Assembly: GCA_020002185.1 (NCBI GenBank)
Contig: CM034532.1
Coordinates: 50,469,349 to 50,533,348 of the forward strand
DNA: 64,000 bases
Origin: Paraescarpia echinospica
Taxonomy: Eukaryota > Annelida > Polychaeta > Sabellida > Siboglinidae
Reading direction: 5' to 3'
Shown one piece after another: positions 45,543 to 58,929 of the stretch (position 1 is the first letter of the stretch; the number at the start of each line of letters is the position of its first letter). The notes under the pieces were generated by a model. The model was not told the origin of the DNA, searched no databases, and was given only the letters and a program-made list of their open reading frames with translations. The translations under genes were made by a program, and so were the position numbers.

Positions 45543-48179
45543 CGCGTGTGTGCGTGCGTGCGTGCGTGCGTACGTACGACGGTAGGGCCGTCGCGTCCGT
45601 TGCTTGGCCAGGAGACGTTGCTGTTGGCCCCGTGAAAAGCCGGATCCCGACTGTAGGAAATCAAAGCTTTTATCGTTGCATTGTAATATTCGCTAAACCT
45701 AATCTGATTTTGCAATAGGAGAAAATACACCAGTGAAACTGGTTAAATCGGTTATATAGGCGATGGTGACACATGTTGATGCGTGGTGACACATGACCGT
45801 GTGGTCACGCGTGGCAGCGCTCGACGAGTTTCAGATGCCGTAACTGTGGCGTTGCGTCAGTGATCGATTATTTACCGTACATTTCTGGGCATAACAACCC
45901 GACCGATCATAAAAAGTGGCAATCTAAATCTGTTATGCAATGAGTAATCGATAAATATAAATAATGCTGTGGGAAAATTACGTATGCGTTCTATGAGATT
46001 AGCTTTATTCTATTTACTCGGGTGTTCTAGTTTGTAGACATTCTATTCAGCGTCAGTTCATAGACATGCACTGTACATTTATTGTACTGTCCTTACTCCT
46101 TCGCTGTATTTACATCGCAGTTCCCCTCGGCTGTCTCCGTGCATATTTCCGTTTCCCTATATATAATGTACGCTCCTCTCTCCCAACCGGACCCTCAGGT
46201 GTAAATCGGTTGAAACGCAGTCCCTACTCCACCCCCTATCATTGTCTGGGTCAAACTGTAAAGGCTTCGATCTAGCAGTACTCATAGTCACCTGGATTCT
46301 TGTTTAATTGGCTCGCCTAATTGTCAGGCAGGTGACTTAATTGTGTCTCTAGACAGCAACGAGTAGATCATTGTGGCAGAAGTAGGCGCAATCTGCGGGA
46401 TCAATCGGTCACTTGCGACCATAACTAATCGGTTTGTTTACTGCCTATTAGGTCAGTCGAGTGGTCGGTTAGCTGATACAATAACCGATCAGTAACGCGA
46501 TGCGGTCCCACACCAAACACAAATGCAACTCAACCGTGGCAACGTGAATTCACCGCCATAAATAACATGTGAAATCCTTAATTGTCGTGTATCGCGAGAA
46601 CTGTCCGAGCGAATGGTTACCAGATGACGCTCTTATTCATCTAATCGAATGAGTAATGTCTGTATTTTAGCCAGCGTTGACATATCACACAAAACACTTT
46701 GGAACATCACCAACATTTCTTTTCCACGATAACGAATCTTAATTATAAATTGGTCTCTGTTAATTTAACTTTAAAGTTATGAATTTTCAGTTTCCATTGC
46801 CCAATCAACCAGAAAGTATCTTCAAATGGTATCCCAATCTGTTATTTTATCTAACTGATCATGTGTGCTTTTATTAATTACCCTTACGTGCATAAAACAT
46901 TTGCTGTATATATTTGCTGTTATTTAAAGTGTTTCCTACCACTTAAATTAAAGCTATCACTTGTAAACGTGTGAGACAATGAACTTTAAAAGTGTGTGAT
47001 GTGCCTGGCTTCTACAACTGACAAAAGTACATTGTGTTAAATTGATTCAACGTTTGCGTTGGATTTGCAATATGTGTAACATATGTCTGTAATAAAGATA
47101 TATATGATGTTCACATTTATTCCTACATCATACAAGTTATCAGCAAAGCGTTTCCCCCATACTCTTGCCAAACAATGATGCAAAGAACACTACTCTAAAA
47201 TCAGAGAAACCTTTTGCAAACAGGCAAGTAAAATACATTCAGTTTTACCCAGAAATGTTGCATCTTAATGCATGCACAAACACATGCACACACGCACACA
47301 CATGTATAAGGTAACAAACATGATATCACAGAGGGATTACTGTAGTAAGAATCTGAGCTCATGGTTAATGTTCACTTTGTGTATTTGCATCTTCGCCATT
47401 GTGCACCAAATCTTACCCAGTAGGAAACAACACGAACACACTGGTTTCAGTTCCTTCATTTTCTGTTGCACAAATACTAAAATATCACAAGATATTTCAT
47501 AGAAATAAATATAAGCAGCATCGACCATTCCGCATATCTTGCAGGGCACACTTGTTGCCAAGTCAACAAAGTTAGAATACAGTTCAAGTGTCTTTGCGTT
47601 GGAATTGGCCATAGGATGCGGCCGTGGCTCACAGCTGATCAATACGTTTAGATCATGTTGGTCTACATCCATTTCGTCTACTCTATCATTCTCATTTGGT
47701 CTACTGGTGTTTTCATTCATTCTGATCAAAGTTCAGCAAGAATCCAGGAGAGGCTGTACCAGGAGAGTGTGCATAACAAATTGGAATAAATCCATTATTT
47801 AGTCGTGGTTACAAAGTACTTATTGCTCGCAGTTGAGACCCTAACTAATCAAGTTAGTAACCCATCCCTTTATTACGAACACCAAATGGAATAATCTTGC
47901 AAACAGGAGTAGACTAACTGGTGTACCATGCAATTTGGACTATAGATGAAGCCAGTGTAGACTAATCATAATGGGACCCGTATTATGAGCCAATCATCAA
48001 TGGCCAGAAACCTACAGCGTCACCATGACGTCACACCAGACACAGACTCCAAGACGATACAGATCTGGCTATGTGTACTGGTAGACGTCATGTTCATGAC
48101 ATGTGACCTCAGCAAGACAACCCGTCCGTGGAGCAGTACTGACGAAGGTAGGCAAAGTTGCAAGACCGGGCAGACACAA
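45543..48179. other. Convergent intergenic region with 3' ends of both neighbours
   Basis: It starts with a GTGC microsatellite (about 45546-45577) just after the stop of the plus-strand gene. An AATAAA at 47091-47096 and an ATTAAA at 46948-46953 are plus-strand poly(A) candidates, both far from the stop. No coding sequence was recognised. The minus-strand open frame at 47.3-47.7 kb has no recognisable features. Confidence 0.5.
47869..47874 (-). terminator. TEX9: Candidate TEX9 polyadenylation signal (AATAAA)
   Basis: AATAAA on the minus strand, 306 bases past the TEX9 stop codon. It is the first perfect signal I noticed in the 3' flank. Assignment is by position only. Confidence 0.4.
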
Positions 48180-48254
48180 TCATTTCCCCCACTCCAAGGC
48201 ACTTAGGAACTCATCCTCAGCAAAGGACAGTATCTTGGCAGCTTCCACGTGCAT
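48180..48254 (-). CDS. TEX9: TEX9 last coding exon
   Basis: The acceptor is gttgatgtttcag|ATGCAC and the stop TGA is at 48180-48182. It encodes MHVEAAKILSFAEDEFLSAL and then EWGK, the family C-terminus. Confidence 0.95.
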   Translation of the reverse strand: MHVEAAKILSFAEDEFLSALEWGK

Positions 48255-51200
48255 CTGAAACATCAACAGTAGTTCTAGTTGCTTCCAACACTCAGCAACG
48301 TTCTATTAAATGACCAGTCTGTATATAGCATGGTTAGAATGTTATGGTCTTATGAGGTCTCAGTAAACTAGTCAGCCTTTTTTAGAACATGTTCTATTAT
48401 GTCCCAAATTGAGATGGGACTGACATTAACATGATCTCCAAGTCATGAGGTATACACAGTTCCCAATGTTGAGAGCCAGGTTTTTACACCAAATATACCA
48501 TGCCTACCTGGTCCGGGTTTTGAACTCACAGTGCTGGCATGCCAGGCGGATGTACTAAACAGTACACCATCACACTCTCGCTGATTACTGGGGATAGTTT
48601 TACTATTCCGGTAGCATTGCAATAATTGTATTACAATACTAGTGCGATAGTATCATAACTATTGCAATAGTATGTTCTAGCAACTACCTGTGACAGAGTC
48701 CCAAACCATAACATAAGGGTAAGGTCAATGACTGTTGACGATAGGCTGGTAAATAAGTACAGGACACAATGTTATAAAAAGCATGTTTACAAGAATTATT
48801 TTTGGTGTCACAAGTAGCCCTGCTGAACTGCTTGCCAATTATCGTTATGATCAATAGGTTAATATACTATTGGTGATAACCATCGACAGTTAAATTAAAA
48901 TGAGGACCACTATATTTATTAAAAATGAGGGACAGACAGCCTCCCTTTAATAAACAAAGAACATACATGACAAGTTTAAACTACGTTACAATAGTTGTCA
49001 ACTGTTCAATCTTGTCTTATCAGTTCACAAAGTACAAAAATATACAGTGTTTACTGTTAGCTCAAACCATCACCCACCCACCCACCCACCCACCCAAACG
49101 TAATACAGTCATGTACGTGGTGACTGGCATAATCACATGGCTGTCATTTTTTATACCGAAGCGTAACCACAGTGTTCCACTCATGCAACATTGAACTGAA
49201 TTTATGAAGAGGAGGCACACCTCATTCATGACAATACATAATATGCATAAGTATGTATGTCGGTGTGTTAATCTTTTCCTCGTAGACAGTTTGCATCTTG
49301 GCACCAAATTATTATAGGTTCATCAAAAACCTCTCCAAGGAAACATAGCGATGTGTATTTTTTTAATTTGAAATTAATAATTTCAAAGTTCTTAAATGGC
49401 CATCCATGAAAGGCGAGGTACCCCTGGTATAAGGAAGATGAACTGACACACTGAGCCAACAGAAGCATTGGTCGAGTGGTCAGAGTGCCAGGCTGTTAAT
49501 CGGAGGAATCGGGGTTCAAATCTTGGTGCCAACCGGTTGGTAGTTTGGTACCAGTATCAGCCGCCAACTTGGGCAATTTCATTCACACTACATTTCCTTG
49601 TTGTCTTTTGGAAGAGACACTGTAAGTCAGTGGTCCTTTCTATCTGATGTCTGTGCCTGGGGAAGTGAGCATTTATGGAAAGAAGACGTGTGCTACCTTC
49701 TGTCGCTTGTAGAGATCAATGAGCTTCATCTGTTTCTTGAAGGCGACCATCAGTTCCTTCTTCTGATTCTCCAGCCTCTTGTTCTCATTTGTCAGATATT
49801 CCATTTTCTTCTCACCCATCATGGAAGCATCCTGAAGCAGAAGGCAGACGTGAAGTCAAACATTCATCATTCTAGTGTCGAGTGATTACTGATGCATGTT
49901 GCTTCTTTTATTGCACAAAGTCTTGTGTTTATGATGAACAGATCTTGCATGAAAAATGTACAAGAGGGCTTGTTAGATAAACATTAATGTTGTGTAGTTG
50001 CGTGAATAGATGCTGTTGATGTAAGTTTGTGAGTTGATGAGTTGCAGATTGTGCGTTGATGAAACATTACTGGTAACTATCTACTTTCAGTGTCGTGAAT
50101 GGAATTTAACCAAAAAATATGTACTAATATTTAATATAAATTTGATCTTAATTAAAATAGTCTATTGAACTGACATTTTGGGACTTTAATAATTAGATTG
50201 ACTCTGTGGTAAAGACTGCATTAATTTAAGGATCACGTGCTAATAACCAGCTATCCTATCGCCAACGTTACATTATTTTTATCTAGTTATGTTTCAAAGT
50301 ATTTAGTTTAAAAAAGGGAGATGTTAAAATATGTGCATTCTGACGATACCGCATATTAACGATGCATGACAATATCCATCTGCAAGGGATGTCAAGTACA
50401 GTTGGGTGGCAGTTCCGACATCGACATCATCATGACTTGTTTGACACTTGGTGCAGTTGCTGCGTGGCGAAGCAAATTAACAATGAGCTTTGCGTGTTTG
50501 GTCAGATCAGGAAACTGTTTCGTAGACAATGACATATAGTAAATACAAGTGTCAACTTTTTGGTGGTAGCTTTGAGAGTCACGGATCCGCATTGTAGCTT
50601 GATGAACTGCACAGCTTCCAGCGTATCCTCGAGTTCCATGTGGAACGGGTTGGAAAATAATGCAACTCCTCGTTGCGAGTCGTAATATTGGCAAGACACT
50701 CAGCTTTGCGTCTCGCAGGTGTGTCTCCCGCAGTAGCAATGTGATCTCCGAAGCGGAGACGAATTAGAAAAGCTAACAAACAGTAATTATATTTTCTCGC
50801 AAATCCATTTGGAGTGTGCAAATTCCAGTACTTCTGTACCCTTCTGCTCCATGAACACCCTATAATCCAACGCCCCAGCTCATAGGGCATATGTTGGGCA
50901 TCATCTCGGCCAGAAGGTGTTGGAACTGCCGGTGGTTTAGGCCACGAGTGCGAACGTAGTTCAGTCTTCACGATGGCGCTCAGTGCGTTCTACAGTTCCA
51001 TTCACTTGGCATTCAGGCTTTCATGAGAGAATGCAGCAGTCTTTCCAACCAGACCTGGGTTCAATTCACTTTTATCAATTTCAATTCAGTTTCAATTCAT
51101 GTGTATTTACCAAGGATGATTTCCAATTCAATGTACTCACAAAAAGGATCAATTCCAATTTGATCCATTTTTATTAAATTCCAATTCAATTCTAATTCAA

Positions 51201-54200
51201 ATCGGCAACATTAGCTGTTTTGTTGTGACTTACTATTAAGTTTCTGCACATTGAAGGGCAATGAAGCCCCAGTGAAAATCCACAGAAGGAAACAATAGCC
51301 TTTTAATTTTTTTAATTAAGCATAAACCAGGAAGCCGTAATAAAATACCTGCTTAGTTCTCAGAAGAGAAGGTGCTAAGCAGGCTTTGTGCCAAGTATGG
51401 CAATCTGAGTGTTCTGAAGGGTTATGTTGACTCAAGTTAGACAACCAACTGTGAATATTGGCAGATGCTAATTCACCCCCTCAGCAAACAGTAATTTTGG
51501 TCTCTAATGGTCAATTAGTGGTAATTCGAATTAGCATTTAGCAGCTCTGTTCAATGCTGCTAGTAAAACTGGGGTAGATAGGGACTGAGAGAGAGAGCAG
51601 AGATCTACTAGACAAAGAATTGCAGTCCATGTGTTGTCTAGTGAGAAATCCTTTCATGCATATAAATACCGGTAGTTCTGATGTTGGTTATTTTATTTTG
51701 GTCTTTGAGCAAAAAGAGACATCCAAAAACATAACAATTTAACATATATTTTGTAGCTTATACGTGTCAATTTATTATTTAGAAAAACAATGTAAATAAT
51801 GTTTTTGTTTCGATCAATTCATTCAATTCATCCTACTTAGCGGGATTCGATTCCAATTCAATCTGTTTTGGTTTTATTCAATTTCAATTCATGCATTTTG
51901 TTGATTAATTCAATTCAATTCCAATTCAAGTAAGAAATGAACCCAGGTCTGCTTCCAACCATGGAAGTTGCAACTATTGTTGCCGTATTGTGGACAATTT
52001 CACTTTTATGCTGTGGGCCGCATGAAATAGCTCTGCAGGCTGCATTTGGCCCGTGGGCCACAGGTTGCCGACCCCTGTCTTAGTACAAGAATCTATGCCA
52101 CTGTGCCCCACTATTAATTGACATACCAATAAATCAATAATAATAAGTAAATTTGCAAAGCACTGTAAATTTAGACTAAAGTCCATGAAATATACAGTAT
52201 TGGTACACAAAGTACATGTATTAAAACAAGTTAGTTAAAAATATAATAATAGATAAATCTGTTAAAAATTGGCACATATATAAACAGAGTAATTATAATA
52301 TACATGTGTGTGTATATATACATACACAATTTTACATGTAAACTAGCAGAATAAATAGTGATAACATGTATTAAAACATGAGATAATGTTGGTGTTGTAA
52401 GAAATATATTAATTAATTAGTTAGTGAAATAAAACTGGCATGCGTTCCCTTTAAATGATGTCACGAACCTGCAACGACGCCTTGTAGGAAGTGACCTCCT
52501 TTTTGTACCTCTCCACTTCCTCAACGGCTCTATTCAGCCGCACCTCGGTGATGCTCTTTGTCGACACTGTCTTCTGATGGGTCTGGGAGATTGAGGTCAT
52601 TTCCTGCAAGCAATAATAATAATAAGGTAACTTATTTTTCGCCTAAATCCTCAGAAACCAAACTCAGAGGCGCACCAATACAAAAGGTTAGTCAATCTCA
52701 GAATCGATAAGCCATATTAAAATCGTCAGCAGGTGAATCAATATGGCAGGGAGCCATGGTAAGGTAACTAAGGTTGTAAAGTTAAGTTTTTAAATGATGG
52801 CAAAATTATGTAATATTTTCAACTGATCTAACACTAAGACGGAGCACATTCAACAAGGATGGTGTAGCAACAGAAAATGCCCGAGTTCCAATATTAGTAT
52901 TGACTCTAGGAACAAAAGTAAATCAGAACTAGCTGACCGAAGCTGGATAGGTTTTTTTTACCGGAGTAACCAATGAATACAAATATTTCGATTGCTTACA
53001 TGAAAGTGTTTGGTAGGTAATGGTACAGATCTTAAAAATAATAAACTTCCAGTGTGCCTGTGTACTCAGGAATTTGAGCTCAGAGGTGCAACATGAAAGA
53101 ATCGTGAGGCAAAAGTGTGAACAGGTATGCGCAAGAGTCACCATTAGTGTAAGGGACCGCCAATGGTTTAGGGTGGGAATGAGATTTCAAACAAGTAAAT
53201 CTGAGTTTTTCTGATTCAGGATAGCATAGTTTTAGGTGGCTCCTTGAGAGCGACTATCAAAGTCTTAGAGGAGTCTCCTGCCCCCCATCTTTTTTGCAAT
53301 TACATACCATGTTTATCATAAGCTTATAACTTCTACTATTTAAAATTATAGTTTGATATGAATGCATTATATGTATTATTTGAAATAAATTTATATACTA
53401 TTTTGTGAACATTATGCTTTTACATACTCACTTATTGAGTGATATGTATATGGGTCAAAATAAAAACTACTGTCTGTCTGTCTGACAGGTTAAATAAAAT
53501 AAATTCTTCTTCAGATGATGATTTCAATGCGCTAGGGAATTGATACCAGATTTTGGGTGCAGCTACACAGAAAGCGTATATGCAAAGTGAAGCGGTCTTA
53601 GGAAAACAAATTTGTTGTGAAACAGATGATCTGATGTTCCTAGGGATTTCTTAAAAAACACAGGAGACTAACGAAATAGGATGGCTGTTGTATAGGAAAG
53701 GCATGGTATATAATTGTGGCAAACAAACCATCCAATATCCCCTTGTTGTGAATGCTTGCAGGACTAGGAAGTGTCCCTAGTGAACATTTTGGGACTCAGT
53801 CCACTTGACCTTAACTGACCTTCCTGAGTTGCATGAGTTCGGTCTCAAGGTCCAGTGTTTTGTTCCGTGACTCGTCAGATATGCGCTCGTACTTGTTGAG
53901 CTGACCTTTAAGACTGCCGATCGTCTTCGCATTTCGCACGTTTTCGTCCTCCAAACGCTTAACATCTGACTTCATTGTCAGTCGGTCTTGTTCCTACAGA
54001 CAAGGGTTACATCACGGTGAAACAGTCGGGGAGCATCTCAGAATATTTGTCTGAAAATATCTGTATAAAATTTCAAAAAACATCAAAATCTTTTCCCAAA
54101 AGACTTAGTAATTTTTTTCTAAAAATATTTGTATAAAAAATCTAAAAATATGTCTTTAAAAAGTTTCACAGAAGTGCTGAAAACTTAGAAATAATTCAAA

Positions 54201-57200
54201 ATAATTCCACAAGGTCCAGGGGTTGTTTAAATATGCTGTCACATCAACACGCATTTTTTGTCACATCAACAGGGCATTTTTGCTAGTAATAATAATAAGC
54301 ACATTTATATTGAAGAAAAAAACAGAAATTGAGGAACAATATTGAGGCCAGTTTTACTCTGGTCAATCAGGGACGAGAACAAAATGACATTTAAACCCTT
54401 TACACCTTAAATCAAGATTGATGACCAACAACTGAATGAACTAGAGAAATATACATGGGCGCAAACGTCAGCAAGCAAGGAGGAGGGGGTGACGATATTA
54501 ACAACAGAATGCGAAAAGCAAGGACATCATTCATGAAACTCAAGCAGATATGGAGCTCAAATGTGTACACATTAAAAACTAAACTCAGATTATACAATAC
54601 GCTGGTCAAATCAGTGTTACTGTATGGATGTGAAACATGGAAAGTAAACAAAAGCGACAACAAATAACTTGACATTTTCCATTTCAACTGTCTCAGAAGA
54701 ATTTAAAAAATTAAATGGCCAGTAGGAATTTCGAACAAAGACATTGAGAACATAACAGCAGAAGAGAAGATCAGCACAGAAGTACAGAGAAGAAGGTGGA
54801 ATTGGATCGGGCATGTGCTGACAAAGAAGAACACAACCACTGTCTGACAGCATTGACATGGACGCCGGAAGGAACAAGTAAAGTTGGTCGACCAAAAACA
54901 GTGTGGAGAACCACAGTGGAAAAAGAACGAAAACAACTGGGCTGGGCAACTTGGAGCAAAGCCAGACACATAGCTGTAGACAGGGCGAGATGGCGGAGTC
55001 GCACAGCAGCCTTATGGGCCACAAGGCCCGAAGAGGATAGGTAAGGTAAGGTAAGACCTCAAATCAGCCAAACCCAGCCCAAAATAACTATGTATTGCTT
55101 TATGTGGTGGCACCATCTAGTGGAAAGTTGTGAAAACACATTAGAAACGATGTTTGAACATTCACAACTCATACGTTCACGTTTTGAGTCAAATAAGTGG
55201 GGAAACGGGGAGTTTAAAAAAAATGGCCAAGTATAAGGAGATATATAAACACGACAAATTTAGACAAAGCCTCACCTTCTGATAGCAGTCCTGTGAGACG
55301 TGTGTCAGTTCCTCCTGCATTACCCGTAGTTTTGCCTTCATAAATCTGATTTGTGCTTCTGTAACAGGAACACGTCTCAGCATGTTTGGAGGACAAGAAG
55401 AAAATGTGCCAAATTCTCATCACAAAACACTAAGACTGCAGCCAGTTTCACTAACGTTCTTATGAGTGAATCAATTTTGTTCTTTTGAATAAATTTTGCT
55501 CCTCAGTACTTAACAGCGATCTTGTACGCCAAAAACTGCCAACACCAGGATGCATGACTGGGACACTTCTGCCATCCTGTCACAGATGAAGTGTCCTCGG
55601 TGATACTGCACTGATACGGAAGCGGATTTTTTGAATTTTGAAAATGTTCCTTAAATTTAACAACATATTCAGTTAAATGATCGATTTTCCTTAAATGCTT
55701 ATTATATTAGAGAAAGAGCCCCTGACCATTTTAAATCATGTTCTACTGTATCTTACAAATTGTATCCATTCTAACATATTGATTGCCAAAATATGTTTTA
55801 ATGAATCAAACTGAGTTAAGAGGAGATATGGCAGCTAGAATTTTTGACCAAAAAACCTTAAAATGTGTTTTTTCATATTTCAGTAGTTTTGTATGTTTAC
55901 TATCAATAAAGGTACCTTTTATAACAATTACACATTTCTAAAACACTTTTATTCATGGAGGAGGTGTGGCTCTTTCAGGCAATCGATGTGATTAATCAAT
56001 CTTTTAGCATTTACAGAAACCCTATTTTTGACAACATAAACTTAAAATCTCAACAACTAAAATTGATAGGATAATCTGGTTTGGACTGTTGTGTATTCCT
56101 TAACATTCTCTACAATATATATATATAAAACATTTTGATTTTATGCTTTATCTTTGGACTAATATCCCAAAATGTGTCAAAAAAATTTGCACTTACAATC
56201 ATGTAGTTTGAAAATTCAAAAAAAAAAAAAAAAATTGAAACATTTGTTACACAGATTGTAGAGAACATTCAGGAGAAGACAAATCCAAACCAGATTACCA
56301 TATCATTATTACTTCCAGTGTTGCAATTTTTAGATGTGTTATATTTGGCAGCCATTTTGTTTGTTACCATGGAAATGGGGGATCAGGCAGAAAATGTTTT
56401 AATATATTTTTTACTCAGTAAGACCTCTACTGCTTGGGCACAACAAAAATATATTAATTGTGCTTTAAAAAATTCATATCTACTTGCCATACCACCCTTT
56501 AATTAGTCATGTTTTCAAAAGTTTATCAATAATCAAAATCAACTCATTCGAGGATTTAAAAAAGCATGCATTCTTTAATAAAAATAATGGCACATATTAC
56601 TTTAGCTACATATTAATGAATCCCATTCGCCAAAAAAGATCCAGAGGATGCGAGAATAAAAATAATAAATAGTTTGTTCACTCGGTGTGGAAGGAACACA
56701 ACAGAACTGCTACAAACAACAAACAAGTGACTAGTTTGTTGGGCCATGATCGCCAACCCGTGACCATCATGGCACTTAGAAGAAGTGTCTATGGGAATGA
56801 TAATGACTAATGACCACTTAGAAGAAGTGTCTATGAGAATGATAATGACTAATGACCACTTAGAAGAAGTGTCTATGGGAATGATAATGACTAATGACCA
56901 AATTATTATTATTAAATACCTGATCCCATTTCGCACGCTGACGCTGGTATCACGTCTGTCATGTCCACTGCCGTGTGGGATTCCATCCCTGCCTGGTCAA
57001 TCCTTCCCTCGATGGACGAGATGGTTCTTTCTAGTGAGAAATCTTTAATGACACGTTTCTCTGCAGCCACCAGGGCAACGTCTGAGGCGTTGTTCTTCCT
57101 TCTGTGGACAGTAAGAACGAGGTATCAGGAGAGTCTGTCTGGTTCGTTGGAGGTGGAGCAGATGTGTTGTGTGGTACATTAGAGAGGAATTGAAGAAACT

Positions 57201-57317
57201 AAAAGTGTACACCAAATGGTTGCATTATGCGAGTGTAATATCAGTGTATAGGTGTATTGTGTTTTATGTGGGAATATCTGTGTGTGTGCGTGAATGTGTG
57301 TGTGTGTGGGTGCGTGA

Positions 57318-57369
<52 letters not shown>

Positions 57370-58861
57370 CAAGTGTTTGTGGTATATTAGAGAAGAACTG
57401 TTTAAACAAAAAATGTATATACATAATTGAATTATGTCAGTGTATATGTGTGGCGGCCTAGGAAAACCAGTCGGAAGTCGCCAGGCGTAATTGCATGCAA
57501 ACACGTCATAAAGTTGATTTGGGGTCATTGGGTTGATTTTGAGATTTCGCTGCGATCTTTTAGCTAACACACTTATTTATAAGTTCACCAAGTAGTTTCC
57601 TGATTACCTAAGTGGAAGTTGTACTTTTTTGGTGTTTTGTAACCGTGAAGTTCATTCTAGGTTGCAGCGTTTTAGAATTAAAAGCGCACTATTTTGCGAA
57701 TGCTTAAAACCTAGGACAGAAGTTCCCGTGCCCATAAATGGCATACCGTTCGAAAGCTATTTACAGCACGCAGTTCCCTAGCAGCAGTGCACATGAATAC
57801 GTTGGAAAAAAATTAAGTGCGCATTGAAAGTTAACGGGATTTTATTTGGAAGTTGGATTGGAGTTGTTTATGTAGTTTGATTAATTATTAGTTTAGTTTG
57901 ATGTTGCTGTAGTTTATATCTGTACATATTTCTTAACAGTTTAACGTGTTATCGAACCGGATTTCGTTGGAAATACAGACTACGGGACAAATTTCGTTTC
58001 GTGTTTACGATCTTCGAAAAATCAAAGATGGCTATGCCCATGGCCATGGGCATGGATGGACCGAAGTCGAATGATGATGCTCGGTGTTTCAACGCATTGG
58101 CATTGGTGAACATGCAGTATATCGCAAGTGGGGACATCCTCATCGAACTTGTGAATGACTACAATGTGACACACCCAAACGGCAATGATGACAGTGATTC
58201 GGACTTGTCTGATTTGAGCGAGGACGACTTTGACCCGGAGCTGGCAGAGGAACTGAGCAGATCTGTCAATGGTGACAGTCAAACTGTTTATGACGACCCG
58301 AGGCGCAAGATGAGAACATAAACGCCTCTCTTCAGACCGAAACAACAACAGTTCTTTTCAGAGCTAACCACATATTCATGGAAAAGTTTGCTACCTCTTG
58401 CGTGTTGATTAGTAATATACATTTTTGCTAACAAACTACTTCTTTTTTGACGGGTGCTCTCTTTAAATTATTGCAACTTTAAAAGTAACCATCAAAATTT
58501 GATAATAGTTTTAGTGTTCCAAAGCTGAGATACATAGTTAAATTTTCTTCACTACATTGGACATGGTAATAGCACTGGATATTTTGATATAATATTAATA
58601 CTGCAGCAAAATTTTATTTTGACATGAATTATGATGATTCCAGACACTACGAGTACTTTTCTCCTGCAATAATGTTTGATGGGTGCCCTCTTTAAATTCT
58701 TGTAACTTTGGTTCTGGTGGGAATATTTGAATACAGTAAACTGTATTGGAATTGGAAATAGTGTTGCTTTCCATTTCTTGAATAAAAATACATATTTTTT
58801 GTCAATGTGAATGTTTTCCTAGGCCGCCATACATATGTATGTTGTGTTCTACGTGAGAATA

Positions 58862-58929
<68 letters not shown>

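Noticed and set aside
47337..47729. 130-codon minus-strand frame downstream of TEX9
   Set aside because: No recognisable domain, lies past the TEX9 stop and candidate poly(A) signal, and contains no splice link to the gene.
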